Shown here piece after piece: positions 9,557 to 19,522 of a stretch of 64,000 nt of DNA. Location of the stretch: NCBI GenBank assembly GCA_024636975.1, contig JAGXGA010000023.1, positions 1 through 64,000 of the forward strand, in the 5' to 3' direction. This stretch comes from Mariniphaga sp. (GTDB lineage: Bacteria; Bacteroidota; Bacteroidia; Bacteroidales; Prolixibacteraceae). Made by a program: the position numbers and the translations under genes. Within the stretch, counting starts at the first letter, position 1. Each line of letters opens with the position of its first letter. The notes beneath the pieces are model-generated. The model searched no databases. It saw only the letters and a list, made by a program, of their open reading frames with translations, and was not told the DNA's origin.

Positions 9557-10586
9557 ATGAAAATAAAAAAAAATTCTTTTTTTAACATTTGGGATATTCT
9601 TGGTATTTATTTCTAGTGCAGAAGGACTGATTGCAGAAAATCAATTGTCCAATGAAAACCATTCACTGGTATTAGCAATTAAAGGTATAAACTTTACATT
9701 AGATCAATAACCCTTCAATTTCATAGGTATTAGTTTTTTTAACGCACTTTATAATCCTATTTTTAATAATAGCAAAGAATCGAGACTAAAATGGATTAAA
9801 AAGTTTACTAACCACGGTTTAACTGTACTGCGAATTTGGGGAGAATGGAATAATGATCTTGGGTTCATCGATACATGCGATTCATGCATATTGTATAATC
9901 CTGATGGAAGCCTTCGCGATTTTTATCTTAAAAGGTTAAAATTACTATTAGAAGCCTCAGCTTCCCAGGATATGGTAGTAGAATATGTTTTATTCTCTTC
10001 AGAAAGCAAGAGTAAAAAATTATCTGATGAAGCAGCCAGTAATGCTATAAAAAACTTAACTCAAGAGTTAATTCCTTATAGAAACCTGGTTTTTCAAATC
10101 TGGAATAAAAATGATTATCGCGTGGAAGATTATTATAAAATCATAAAACACAATGATCCATACAGGCTGGTGACTAATAGTCCTGGTGGTGGTGGAACAC
10201 TTGGTGATGACAAGCATAATAAGCTACTTGATTTCTTAACACAGCATACTTCACGTCACGGAAATCATTGGAAAAGAGTAGGAGAAGAGATTAAGAGTTT
10301 AATTACAAAATTTAATAAACCAGTAGTTGATGATGAGCCGGCACGATGCGGAACCCGGGAAACAGAATGGCTTGGAGGACCAAAAGCTGAAACAAGTCCT
10401 TTTGATCATGTCATTCACATTTATAATGTTTGGAAAGCAGGAGGTCATGCGTCTTATCATCATGATATGTTTCAAACAGGTTATGGAACCAAACCTATTC
10501 CTCCTTCTGGAATACCAGACCCGGATTATGATCAATATCATAAAATAGTTTTGGAAATGTTCCTACAGATAGAAAGATTCAAATAA
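9557..10586 (+). pseudogene. Decayed GH5-like glycosidase
   Basis: The remains of an exported clan-A glycosidase. A start at ATG 9557 runs out of frame within 20 codons. The signal-peptide coding (ILFLTFGIFLVFISSAEG) continues in another frame, shifts again near 9660, then meets a TAA at 9709. A further one-base loss near 9720 leads into the long open stretch that ends at 10586. That stretch keeps the family landmarks FIGISFFNALYNP, VLRIWGEW, VFQIWNKNDYR and PVVDDEPARCG. The codon where the catalytic acid/base glutamate is expected (WNE) reads AAA, lysine, at 10107-10109. Several independent lesions plus loss of the catalytic residue make an active enzyme very unlikely. Its intact neighbours on both sides are also glycosidases. 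Confidence 0.85.
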
Positions 10587-10797
10587 TGAAGTTAAATCAT
10601 CCTATTGGGTTGATATTCATAAATTCAAACTTTAATGGATAAAAAAATCATAATAACATTGCTGCTTAACGAATTATATGGTATCGATCTGAAAAATTAC
10701 AAGTAAACATGTGAAGATTAATTATATGATCTTGAAGGAATTAATTAAAATAAAAGGTGAATTTTTTAGGAATTAAAAAACAATAAAACGAATATAG

Positions 10798-11637
10798 ATG
10801 AAAAAGAAAAATTTCGTGAGCTTATTGATGTTGCTAATATTACCTGGAATAGTAATTTGGGGAAAATCAAACGAAGAATCGAAAAATTCAACTTCCCCAT
10901 CCGGTGAGTCTGTACCAATTGGTGACTTACCGGGCTGGAAACAGATTTTTTATGATGATTTTACTAAAGATGCTGCGTTAGGTTCGTGGGGCAGCGAATG
11001 TGATTATTCAAAAAATGTATACAAAGGAGCTGAAGGTCAAAAGTGGCGGTCCTATCCAAAATGTTTTACTGACACATATCAAAAACGCCCTTATCGGGCC
11101 GATTCGGTATTAAGTGTTAAGAATGGTGTTTTAAATTTTCATTTACATCCTGTTGCTGGACAACCGGCCGGTGCTAATCCAACACCAGTAATTACCGGTA
11201 CTAGTCAATATCAAACCTATGGACGATATACTGCCCGTTTTAAGGTTGATAGCCCTGACCTGAAAGAATATCATATTGCATGGCTGCTTTGGCCACAGAC
11301 GGAAAAATGGCCTGATGACGGAGAGGAAGATTTTCCGGAAGGTTCACTCGCCGGAAAAATTGGAGGATTCCATCATTATGCTGGAATGGGAGCATGTATA
11401 GGATGTCAGGATGAAGCTGTATCAAATAAAAAATATACCGAATGGCACACATATACTATTGAATGGCGCCCTGGAAATATTAAATATATTCTGGATGGTG
11501 ATGTAATTTTGGATTCAGATGAATGGGTACCGACCAAACCAATGAGATGGCAATTACAAACAGAGACCAAAGGTTTTGGGTCTAATTCAGGAAACTTGAT
11601 GGTTGATTGGGTTACGGTTTATAAATATGTTCTGTAG
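10798..11637 (+). CDS. Exported GH16-family glucanase/galactanase
   Basis: 279 residues with an N-terminal signal peptide (hydrophobic stretch 8-22) and a beta-jelly-roll GH16 fold. The GH16 active-site motif ExDxxE is intact as E176-E-D178-F-P-E181 inside WPDDGEEDFPEGS, with the first Glu as nucleophile and the last as acid/base. TYGRYTARFKVD and HTYTIEWRPGNIKYILDGD are typical flanking strands. Retaining endo-hydrolysis of a beta-1,3/1,4-linked glucan or galactan is the family reaction. The subfamily cannot be told by eye. It follows a dead glycosidase gene and precedes another glycosidase after 110 bp. Confidence 0.85.
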   Translation: MKKKNFVSLLMLLILPGIVIWGKSNEESKNSTSPSGESVPIGDLPGWKQIFYDDFTKDAALGSWGSECDYSKNVYKGAEGQKWRSYPKCFTDTYQKRPYRADSVLSVKNGVLNFHLHPVAGQPAGANPTPVITGTSQYQTYGRYTARFKVDSPDLKEYHIAWLLWPQTEKWPDDGEEDFPEGSLAGKIGGFHHYAGMGACIGCQDEAVSNKKYTEWHTYTIEWRPGNIKYILDGDVILDSDEWVPTKPMRWQLQTETKGFGSNSGNLMVDWVTVYKYVL

Positions 11638-11747
11638 TGGCTGAAACCAACATTAAAGAAAATGAAAATTACCAGATATAGAGAACCAATTTAGGTCCTT
11701 ATTCTAGAGAGATATTCTTGTGTAATGTTAGATTTAAATTTTAATTT

Positions 11748-13244
11748 ATGAAAAACCAAGTTGAATTTCTAAATGAAAAAATTAAAAAGCATAATTTAAT
11801 TGTAATCCTGCTGATTCTTCTTTATGGCGGTTGTAGTTCAAGTGGTAAAAAGATTGAAAACCATGATGATATTGAGAATGAAAATTATGTCTCAGTTAGC
11901 AAAGAACATCCTAATTATTTTGAATTAACAAATGGTGACCCCTATATCCCAATAGGTTTAAATATTATTGGAGCTGGAGTAAGTAATGATAAAGAAGAGG
12001 AAGGTCTTTTACAGATAGAGCAGTGGATGCAAAAGCTTTCCAATAACGGTGGCAATTTTATAAGGCTTTGGTTGAGTAATGGTTTTTGGGAAGTGGAAAA
12101 TATTGATTCTGGTCAATTTAATGAAGAGCAAGCCCAGCGGATTGACAAGTTGATTGAACTGGCTCGAAAATATAATATAAGGCTAAAAATGACTCTGGAG
12201 CATTTTAGGGGAGTGGCCCCTGATGAATCAGCCAGGTGGTCCACAAAAAATATATACCATACATCTCAAGGCGGGCCTTTAAACTCTTTAGATGAGTATA
12301 TGTCTACAGATGAAGGTCGTCAGTTATTATTAAACAGAATTGATTTTTTTGCTAAAAGATATGGCAGTGATCCGGTATTTTTTGGATGGGAATTGTGGAA
12401 TGAGATCAATGCTATGGCTGATCCGGAAAATTCTGATTTTTATCCTTGGCATCATACGATGTTAACACAGCTGAAAAATAGTTTTCCAAATAATTTAGCT
12501 ATGCAAAGTCTTGGTAGTTTTGACCGGGAACATTGGCGGAAAGTATATCAAATGCTGAATGCAATGAATGAAAATGAAGTTGCACAGGTTCACCGGTATC
12601 TTGATTTGGGGGCTGAAATGGAAATCTGTCACGCACCCATGGATGTTGTTGCATCAAGTGCGATAAGAGAGCTACATTCCTATAATCTGCGGAAACCTAT
12701 CATGCTTGCAGAGACAGGAGGAGTTGAGCCCAAGCATACTGGTCCTATTCGATATTACAAAATGGATAAAGATGGAATTTTATTACATGATGCTCTGTTT
12801 GCACCTTTTTTTGCAGGCGCTGCTGGTGGTGGTCAAAACTGGCATTGGAATGATTATGTTGATGCAAATAATCTTTGGTATCATTATGGACGATTTTCTA
12901 CCGCAATAAATGGAATTAATCCAATTCAAGAGCAATTTTTGCCAATATATTGGGAAATGACTGGAGTAAGGGTATATGCCCTCAAAGGGGGGAAAACCAA
13001 TCTGATATGGGTAAGAGATAAAGAAAATTCATGGAAAAATGAATTTGAAGAAAGGATCGCACCAAGGTTAGTGGAAAATGAACTTTTGGATGTAGTAGGT
13101 TTAACAGCTGGGAAATCCATCCAAAAAATTGAATTCTATGATCCATGGAATGATCAGTGGTCGGAAACAGAATCGACAAGCACTGATGTTAAGCTCCCTT
13201 CTTTTAGCCGTTCTCTTATTGTGAAAATTACCGCATTAAATTAA
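11748..13244 (+). CDS. GH5-like glycosidase, probable lipoprotein
   Basis: 498 residues. A hydrophobic segment (residues 16-28) ends in YGGCSSSG, a lipobox, so the protein is probably lipid-anchored. The catalytic (beta/alpha)8 domain shows ELWNEINAM with acid/base E219, then PIMLAETGGVEP with nucleophile E322. AGGGQNWHWNDYVD around residues 362-375 resembles the strand-8 substrate-binding loop of cellulase- and mannanase-like enzymes. A short C-terminal beta domain follows. This belongs to the broad group annotated as cellulase-family glycosylhydrolase. The beta-glycoside cleaved is unknown. Confidence 0.75.
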   Translation: MKNQVEFLNEKIKKHNLIVILLILLYGGCSSSGKKIENHDDIENENYVSVSKEHPNYFELTNGDPYIPIGLNIIGAGVSNDKEEEGLLQIEQWMQKLSNNGGNFIRLWLSNGFWEVENIDSGQFNEEQAQRIDKLIELARKYNIRLKMTLEHFRGVAPDESARWSTKNIYHTSQGGPLNSLDEYMSTDEGRQLLLNRIDFFAKRYGSDPVFFGWELWNEINAMADPENSDFYPWHHTMLTQLKNSFPNNLAMQSLGSFDREHWRKVYQMLNAMNENEVAQVHRYLDLGAEMEICHAPMDVVASSAIRELHSYNLRKPIMLAETGGVEPKHTGPIRYYKMDKDGILLHDALFAPFFAGAAGGGQNWHWNDYVDANNLWYHYGRFSTAINGINPIQEQFLPIYWEMTGVRVYALKGGKTNLIWVRDKENSWKNEFEERIAPRLVENELLDVVGLTAGKSIQKIEFYDPWNDQWSETESTSTDVKLPSFSRSLIVKITALN

Positions 13245-13436
13245 TCTTATGCAATTGTAATTAAAAATTCAAATTCAACAGGTAGTATTAGAGCAAAAGA
13301 CATATGATTATTAATTTAAATTCGTATTGAGTATGAGGCAATGTTTTATTTGTAAAAGTCTAAACTCCAAATTAAATTGGTAATTTTCCTTTTGTTCATC
13401 AAAAGAATCATAACAGAAACTTAAAAACTATAAGTA

Positions 13437-15071
13437 ATGAATCGGAAAATAATTTGGATGATTTTGGGTATATTATTTTACAATTTTACTCTAAGTCAAA
13501 ATGTATCAGTAAAGGTAAATATAGATTTATCAGAAGAAGTATTAACAAGTTCTTATCTTGCCGGAGTTACCCATACCCAAAGAAGTATTGACTCATGGGG
13601 TAATTCTGGTGCAATTAGTAATGCTAAATTATTATTAGACTCAGTTACGCATTATCAAAATCAGCATATTATGGGCTGGGGAACTTTAAATCCATGGCCG
13701 GATTCAACTGTTAACAATCCTGATGACTGGAACTGGTCTTCACTTGATCGTCGTATTCAACTAATGCGGGAAACCAACGGTGTCCCTGTTATAACACTTT
13801 GTGGAGCGCCAACCTGGATGCATTCTCCTAATATGAACGGACAGACTGACTGGAATGCACTTGAAACAGCTCCTAGCAGAGATCATTACGATGATTTTGC
13901 AAGACTATGTGCAGAAGTAGCACGAAGATATCCCGATGTGATGTATTTTCAAGTGTGGAACGAATTCAAAGGTTTTTACAATGCTTCAAAAAATCGTTGG
14001 GATTATGAGAGTTTTACTGTTTTGTATAATATGGTTTATGACTCACTCAAAGCGATAAACCCTGAAATTATGATTGGTGGACCATATGTAGTCATGGATT
14101 CCTGGTCTCACAGTTCAATCAGTCATCCATCGAGCCTTCGTGGAGATTACGGTGTTATGGATCAGCGCCCTCTGGATGTTATCAATTATTGGCTGGAAAA
14201 CAATAAAGGTGCTGATTTTATTACAATCGACGGTGGAAATAGTAATAAAGATGGGGTATGGTTAACAGATGGCTTTAAATCGTCGGAGAAATTTGTAGAT
14301 GTAATAAACTGGATCAGACAAAGGCCAGGTGGTGAATCTCTTCCTGTTTGGTGGGCTGAGTGGTATGCATACCCTGAAAATTATGTTAGTGGGACATCTG
14401 TCGATCAAAACTTTTTGAATGCATATATGTCTGCAGGAATGATCAAATCAATTAAAGCAGGTTACGCAACACTTTTGATCTGGCAGCCTCAGGGCGATGC
14501 TTCAGGACTTTCATTTCCTCTGGGAATATGGACTAATACAGAAATTTCGGGAGGGGGGAAACCTACACCCTTTTATTATACTCAAAAGGGACTTCATGAT
14601 TATTTCAGTAAAGGGAATAAAATTTACAATACCAGCTTGTCACAGGAAGATGTAATTTCAGTGCTCGCTTCCGATACAACAATCCTTCTCGTTAATCAAC
14701 TCAACAAAAATGTGGAGGTGACAATAGATGGATTTTCCAATCAGATTACTCTTTTTCCATATGAAGTCAAATTTTTGCATTATAATGATCTAACAATCAC
14801 TTCAGTAAAAAATGATTTGAAAACTGTTCAATACCTGATGTACCCTAGCCCATTTGCTGATCATATATACATCGAATTAAAAGCAGAATATGGGAATAGG
14901 GTAAATGTTGATTTGTATGATTTAACAGGAACAAAGTTATATTCTGAAGAATTTCCTTTGGCCCATAATAGAAGGATTAAAATAAACACTGAAAAATTGA
15001 CAAAGGGATCATATATCGTTAGAGTACACGATGAGAAATTTGTTTATAATAAGGTAGTTGTAAAAAATTAA
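13437..15071 (+). CDS. GH39-like glycosidase with T9SS sorting domain
   Basis: 544 residues. The signal peptide is MNRKIIWMILGILFYNFTLS. The catalytic barrel shows YFQVWNEFKGFYN with acid/base E176 and LPVWWAEWYAYP with probable nucleophile E308, a spacing and motif style like GH39 and related clan-A families. TLCGAPTWM near residue 120 is also typical. The last 80 residues are a T9SS type A domain (LMYPSPFADHIYIELKA ... KGSYIVRVHDEKF), so the enzyme is exported through the outer membrane and attached or released at the surface. The family is assigned by motif resemblance only; beta-xylosidase-like activity is one option among several. Confidence 0.7.
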   Translation: MNRKIIWMILGILFYNFTLSQNVSVKVNIDLSEEVLTSSYLAGVTHTQRSIDSWGNSGAISNAKLLLDSVTHYQNQHIMGWGTLNPWPDSTVNNPDDWNWSSLDRRIQLMRETNGVPVITLCGAPTWMHSPNMNGQTDWNALETAPSRDHYDDFARLCAEVARRYPDVMYFQVWNEFKGFYNASKNRWDYESFTVLYNMVYDSLKAINPEIMIGGPYVVMDSWSHSSISHPSSLRGDYGVMDQRPLDVINYWLENNKGADFITIDGGNSNKDGVWLTDGFKSSEKFVDVINWIRQRPGGESLPVWWAEWYAYPENYVSGTSVDQNFLNAYMSAGMIKSIKAGYATLLIWQPQGDASGLSFPLGIWTNTEISGGGKPTPFYYTQKGLHDYFSKGNKIYNTSLSQEDVISVLASDTTILLVNQLNKNVEVTIDGFSNQITLFPYEVKFLHYNDLTITSVKNDLKTVQYLMYPSPFADHIYIELKAEYGNRVNVDLYDLTGTKLYSEEFPLAHNRRIKINTEKLTKGSYIVRVHDEKFVYNKVVVKN

Positions 15072-15097
15072 CAGGAAAGAGCAAAAAACAAATATTT

Positions 15098-17143
15098 ATG
15101 ATTGATTCTTGTATTTCTTCAAAAAAAACATTTTTCATAATAATTTTTACTTCGTGGTTTATCTTTGGAAATCAACCAGAAACTACAGCTCAAATTTGCA
15201 ATGAGGGTATCCCGCTTTTTGGTGCTCAGGTTTTTATTGAACCTGGTCAGACGCAGGAAGAAATTGATGCCTGGTTTCGCATTCTAAGGGAAAACAATAT
15301 GTCGGTATGCCGCATACGAATGTTTGAGTCATACATGAAAAAAAATGATGATTCCTGGGATTTTACATTGTTTGATAATGCATTTGAAGCAGCGGACAAA
15401 TATGGAGTTAAGGTGTTTGCTACCATTTTTCCATATACCGAAAAGACAGATATCGGAGGATTTAAGTTCCCCCGTAGTGAGGAGCATTTAAATTCAATTT
15501 CTGAATTTATCCGTCATTTAGTTACTCATTATAAACAGTTTGATAGCTTATCTGGATGGGTTTTAATTAACGAACCAGGTTCTGGCAGTGTTTCAAATAA
15601 CCAATTTGCGGATAAAAAATTTAAGGAATGGTTGATTAAAAATCCGCAGAAAGAGAATACCGATAAAGGATACCCTGTTTTGATGGACTTAACGAACCAA
15701 CGATTTTTAATGGACTTCAATACCTGGTATTTATACTGGCTCGCTAATGAAATCCGAAAATATGATCAGGTAAATCATTTGCATGTAAATACCCATGCTA
15801 TTTTTGATCTTGTTGCAGAATACGATTTTCCTTCATGGAGAAAATTTCTGAATAGCTTGGGTGGTTCCGCTCATCCAAGTTGGCATTATGGATATTTTGA
15901 CCGGAGTCAGTATGCCCTTGCAATGGCGGCAAACAGTGAGATTATTCGTTCTGGGGCAGGCAATATTCCCTGGATGATGACAGAGATTCAAGGCGGTAAC
16001 AATACGTACAGCGGAATGTTACCGTTCTGTCCTACTTCTGAAGAAATAACACAATGGTTGTGGACAACAATAGGATCGGAATCGAAGGGAAACATTTTCT
16101 GGTCACTTAACCCGAGGGCATCAGGTATCGAAGCCGGGGAATGGGCCCTGTTAACATTTCAGGATAAGCCCTCCGACAGACTAATAGCAGTAAAAGATGT
16201 GGCAAACACAATTCATAAAAATGAAGAGTTATTCCGAAAAGCCAAAGTAGTTGATTCCGGTATCAATCTCCTTTATATCCATGAATCCATGTGGGCTGAA
16301 AATTTAATGGCAACACCATCCAAACAAAATTATGAAGGCCGGGAAAAAGGTGCAGTTATGAAATCGGTTCTTGGTTATTTTGAAGCCTTAAGCGAAATGG
16401 GAATAAACTGTAACATAAAAGAGTTTAATGAGTTTGATTTTGATAAAGAGAATTATTCAGGGCAAGTGATAATTTTGGCTAACCAGCTTTCAGTACCAAC
16501 ATATTATTTGTCAGAACTGGAAGGTTTTGTTAATAGGGGGGGTAAACTCATTGTTGAAGGAATGACTGCATTTTTCGATGAAAATCTTCACAATACAATG
16601 CAAACAGGGTTTCCTTTTCAAAAATTGTTTGGCGGCAATATTAGCGAGTTCAAGCTGGTTGAAAATATTTCTTATTTCTCATTAAATAGTCAAAAAATTC
16701 CGGCTCATTTATGGAGAGGATTAGTTGAAAATAAAACCGGCAAAGTTATATCAGGTCAGGATAATGAGATTTTTGCAATACGTAATACAATCGGGGAAGG
16801 TGAGGTGATATGGATGCCTTCACTTCTGGGATTAGGAAGCAGAATTGAAAAGGACTACAACGCTTTAAGTCTCTGGCTTAGTGAAGAGATTCTGCGGGTA
16901 ATTAAATCACCCTTTCAGTTTGAAAGTCCTGTTCCAGGGACATTCATGAAAACCATGCATTCTGGGGAAAACTACATAACCATCATTATCAATAAATCAG
17001 GAATAGAAAAACCTGTATCAGTTATTGCTGAAGATAAATCCTTAAAAGCTGATCTGATCTTCTCAAATTACAGGAATCAAATCCCTGACTCCTCAAGGTT
17101 TTTATTGAAAAATGATGAAACACTGGTGATTAAATGGAATTGA
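15098..17143 (+). CDS. Exported GH42-like beta-galactosidase family protein
   Basis: 681 residues, the usual GH42 size. The N-terminus has a signal peptide (FFIIIFTSWFIFGNQ) ending near TTAQ. The barrel carries SGWVLINEPGSG with acid/base E159 and PWMMTEIQGGNNTYSG with nucleophile E296. Residues about 390-600 form a Rossmann-like middle domain (VIILANQLSVPTYYLSELEGFVNRGGKLIVEG), as in the GH42 trimerisation domain, followed by a small beta domain. Only 26 bp separate it from the GH39-like gene, so the two are probably co-transcribed. Hydrolysis of terminal beta-galactosides or beta-arabinosides in the periplasm is the family expectation. Confidence 0.75.
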   Translation: MIDSCISSKKTFFIIIFTSWFIFGNQPETTAQICNEGIPLFGAQVFIEPGQTQEEIDAWFRILRENNMSVCRIRMFESYMKKNDDSWDFTLFDNAFEAADKYGVKVFATIFPYTEKTDIGGFKFPRSEEHLNSISEFIRHLVTHYKQFDSLSGWVLINEPGSGSVSNNQFADKKFKEWLIKNPQKENTDKGYPVLMDLTNQRFLMDFNTWYLYWLANEIRKYDQVNHLHVNTHAIFDLVAEYDFPSWRKFLNSLGGSAHPSWHYGYFDRSQYALAMAANSEIIRSGAGNIPWMMTEIQGGNNTYSGMLPFCPTSEEITQWLWTTIGSESKGNIFWSLNPRASGIEAGEWALLTFQDKPSDRLIAVKDVANTIHKNEELFRKAKVVDSGINLLYIHESMWAENLMATPSKQNYEGREKGAVMKSVLGYFEALSEMGINCNIKEFNEFDFDKENYSGQVIILANQLSVPTYYLSELEGFVNRGGKLIVEGMTAFFDENLHNTMQTGFPFQKLFGGNISEFKLVENISYFSLNSQKIPAHLWRGLVENKTGKVISGQDNEIFAIRNTIGEGEVIWMPSLLGLGSRIEKDYNALSLWLSEEILRVIKSPFQFESPVPGTFMKTMHSGENYITIIINKSGIEKPVSVIAEDKSLKADLIFSNYRNQIPDSSRFLLKNDETLVIKWN

Positions 17144-17177
17144 ATCAATTAAATATCTTGTAACTACTCAGGTCGAT

Positions 17178-17446
17178 TTAATGATTAATACCTCTTATTG
17201 AAAGAGTATTCATTTTTACGGGTTGCAACATTATAACAAATCGAATTGATTCAGATGGATTTCCACCTTTCTTGATTATTGTATCAACAACAGATCGCAA
17301 TATTGCAAATATTTCTGCTCCTCTATCAGAACGAAAACCACCAGAAATTTTTTGCTTTACTTTCAGGTTACGGATTGCACGTTCCGAACCATTATTATTA
17401 TATGGCACATCCGGATAAAACAGAAAGTTGAATACCTGGAAAGGGT
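17178..17446 (-). pseudogene. IS66-type transposase C-terminal remnant
   Basis: On the minus strand, about 90 codons match the end of IS66-family transposases: VPYNNNGSERAIRNLKVKQ carries the NN.(S/A)ERAIR signature with the last catalytic Glu, followed by a GGFRSDRGAEIFAILRSVVDT stretch and an altered tail. The similarity begins around 17446 (FNFLFYPDVPYNN) and there is no start or upstream catalytic region, so the element has been truncated. It marks the end of the glycosidase block of region A. Confidence 0.75.
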
Positions 17447-17478
17447 GTATTTCAAATCTAATCCGGCAGTTGCGCCGC

Positions 17479-17564
17479 GAGGACTATTTGGCATCTTTAC
17501 CCGGGGCGCTGCCACCGGGCTAAATTAAGCAGGGCTTTCAACCCGCCAGAGGACTACATGGCAT
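17479..17564. repeat. GC-rich hairpin flanked by 16-bp direct repeats
   Basis: GAGGACTATTTGGCAT at 17479-17494 recurs as GAGGACTACATGGCAT at 17549-17564 (14 of 16 identical). Between them is a GC-rich stretch with the inverted pair CCCGG/CCGGG around 17500-17519. The composition is strikingly different from the AT-rich surroundings. It resembles dispersed non-coding repeats of Bacteroidota genomes; I cannot assign a family. Confidence 0.45.
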
Positions 17565-17931
17565 TACTCCTGTCTGAAGTATATCTCTCCAGTTTCTATG
17601 GCCGCTAATTTACTCATGTTATTTCGCATATGATATTGCCCTGGCAATTTGAGGGACTGCCAACTGCCACCTACCACTAACTACTTCTCCTATTCCTTTG
17701 CCTTGGCCTCTCCTTCTGCCTCAACTGCCAACTGCTGCTACGGCTATATTTTTCCCGATTCTCAGCAAGTTTTTGTTTAAAATATGGCCTTTCTTAAATT
17801 TTAATTGTAAATTTTAACAACTGCCGGAAGGGAAAGCCTGCTGATGGCAAGACTTGCCGTGATACGTCTGCTGCACAATTTCAATGTAACTATTCAATTA
17901 ATTCAAATATTCACATTCAAATTAAATTATT
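17565..17931. other. Intergenic, no gene seen
   Basis: The stretch is pyrimidine-rich around 17650-17745, with repeated CTGCCAACTGCCA-like phrases, then becomes AT-rich before the enolase-family gene. No coding frame is convincing. Confidence 0.4.
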
Positions 17932-19434
17932 ATGAAAAGTATTTTAAAACAAATTATCGAAAAAGGCAAGCAAAAAGAAAAAGCTTATGAGGCATCACTT
18001 CACAAGGAAATTTCAGCTCCGGCAACGACAAATGATCGCAGGAGTTTTTTAAAAAAAACGATGCTGGGCGGAGCCTCACTGGCTGCATTTATGAGTTTGC
18101 CGGTTGATGATCTGGTTGCCCAGACCACATCAAAGGTTCAACGTAATTCTAACCCATCCGATTTAAAAATTACCGATATGCGTGTAGCTGTAGTCAGGGA
18201 GGGTGGGCAAAAAGCCATAATCCGCATTGACACCAACCAGGGAATATATGGTTACGGAGAGGTAAGGGATGGAGCTGATCCGCGGTATGCCCTCATGCTC
18301 AAGAGCCGTATTCTGGGGCTGAATCCTTGCAATGTAGAACAAATCTGGAAAATCATTTATCAATTTGGAAACCATGGCCGGCTGGCTGGCGGAGTTTGTG
18401 CTGTTGAAATGGCCATGTGGGATCTGGCAGGAAAAGCATGGAATGTTCCCGCCTGGCAGATGCTTGGCGGCAGATACCGCGACCGGATCAGAATGTATGC
18501 TGATACCCCTTCCATCACCAATGAAGACAGGTTCAGGGAGGTAATGAAATTAAGAATTGAGCAAGGCTTTACATGGATAAAAATGGATCTTATGCTCGAT
18601 ATGATAAGAAACGAAGAGGATGTCATTGTAAATAAGGATTACTGGGAAAATATACCTGGCGGACTGGGACAGTACGACACGCGTGATTATATGAATTACG
18701 GGAATGCCCTGCATCCTTTCACCCAGGTACAGCTGACTGAAAAAGGGATAGATAAGCTGGTTTCGTTCGTTGACAGGGCCAGAAGCATTGTCGGTACTGA
18801 AATGCCGCTGGCTGTTGATCACTTTGGTCATTTCGATTACAATAACATGATACGCCTTGGCAAGGCACTCGACAAGTATCGGTTAGCATTCCTCGAAGAT
18901 ATGGTGGCATGGTTCTATACTGACCAGTGGAAAAGAATAACGGAGGCACTTGAAACTCCAACCTGCACTGGCGAAGATATTTATGCACTGAAGGGCGGGT
19001 TCAAAAAGCTTATCGATGAACGTGCTGTTGATATTATTCATCCGGATATTGCTTCTTCAGGAGGGTTGCTGGAAACAAAAAGAATAGGTGACTATGCAGA
19101 GGAAAACGGAATCGCTATGGCAATGCATATGGCAGGACTGCCCATTACTCTCATGGCCAGTGTTCATTGTGCAGCTGCCACCCAAAACTTTATTGCATTG
19201 GAACATCATTCGGTTGACACACCCTGGTACAATAACCTTGTAACTATGACAGGCAGCAAAAAAATGTTTGAAAACGGATTTGCCAATGTGCCTCTGGACT
19301 CTCCTGGGCTAGGAGTTGAGTTGAATGAAGATGAGGTCAAAAAACACCTTGATCCCCGATTTGAAAACTATGGGTACTTCAATCCTACACCAGAATGGAA
19401 TGAGAAACGTTCGCACGACCGTACATGGAGTTAA
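17932..19434 (+). CDS. Tat-exported enolase-superfamily sugar-acid dehydratase
   Basis: 500 residues of the mandelate racemase/muconate lactonising group. An unusual 35-residue lead precedes a twin-arginine motif (DRRSFLKKT) and hydrophobic stretch GGASLAAFMSLP, so the folded enzyme should be exported by Tat. The capping domain runs about 80-210, and the barrel carries IKMDLM, AVDHFGHFDY, LAFLEDM and CTGEDIY, whose Asp, Glu and Glu are the Mg2+ ligands. IIHPDIASSGG and the AMHMAG His are typical of dehydratases. The family reaction is beta-elimination of water from an aldonate to a 2-keto-3-deoxy acid. An exported aldolase-type RraA protein follows after 88 bp, which suggests the next step. 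Substrate is unknown; a deoxyhexonate would fit the rhamnosidases nearby. Confidence 0.8.
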   Translation: MKSILKQIIEKGKQKEKAYEASLHKEISAPATTNDRRSFLKKTMLGGASLAAFMSLPVDDLVAQTTSKVQRNSNPSDLKITDMRVAVVREGGQKAIIRIDTNQGIYGYGEVRDGADPRYALMLKSRILGLNPCNVEQIWKIIYQFGNHGRLAGGVCAVEMAMWDLAGKAWNVPAWQMLGGRYRDRIRMYADTPSITNEDRFREVMKLRIEQGFTWIKMDLMLDMIRNEEDVIVNKDYWENIPGGLGQYDTRDYMNYGNALHPFTQVQLTEKGIDKLVSFVDRARSIVGTEMPLAVDHFGHFDYNNMIRLGKALDKYRLAFLEDMVAWFYTDQWKRITEALETPTCTGEDIYALKGGFKKLIDERAVDIIHPDIASSGGLLETKRIGDYAEENGIAMAMHMAGLPITLMASVHCAAATQNFIALEHHSVDTPWYNNLVTMTGSKKMFENGFANVPLDSPGLGVELNEDEVKKHLDPRFENYGYFNPTPEWNEKRSHDRTWS

Positions 19435-19522
19435 TAAAAAAAACCTTAATTATGGGGATAATCAAGAACAACAAAATGAATGACAAAGAAGTAAATCAGA
19501 AGTAAAATTAAACATTATCAAA

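Noticed and set aside
10327-10548. Alternative plus-strand frame inside the decayed glycosidase
   Set aside because: The other frame retains the family landmarks up to its stop; this one has none.
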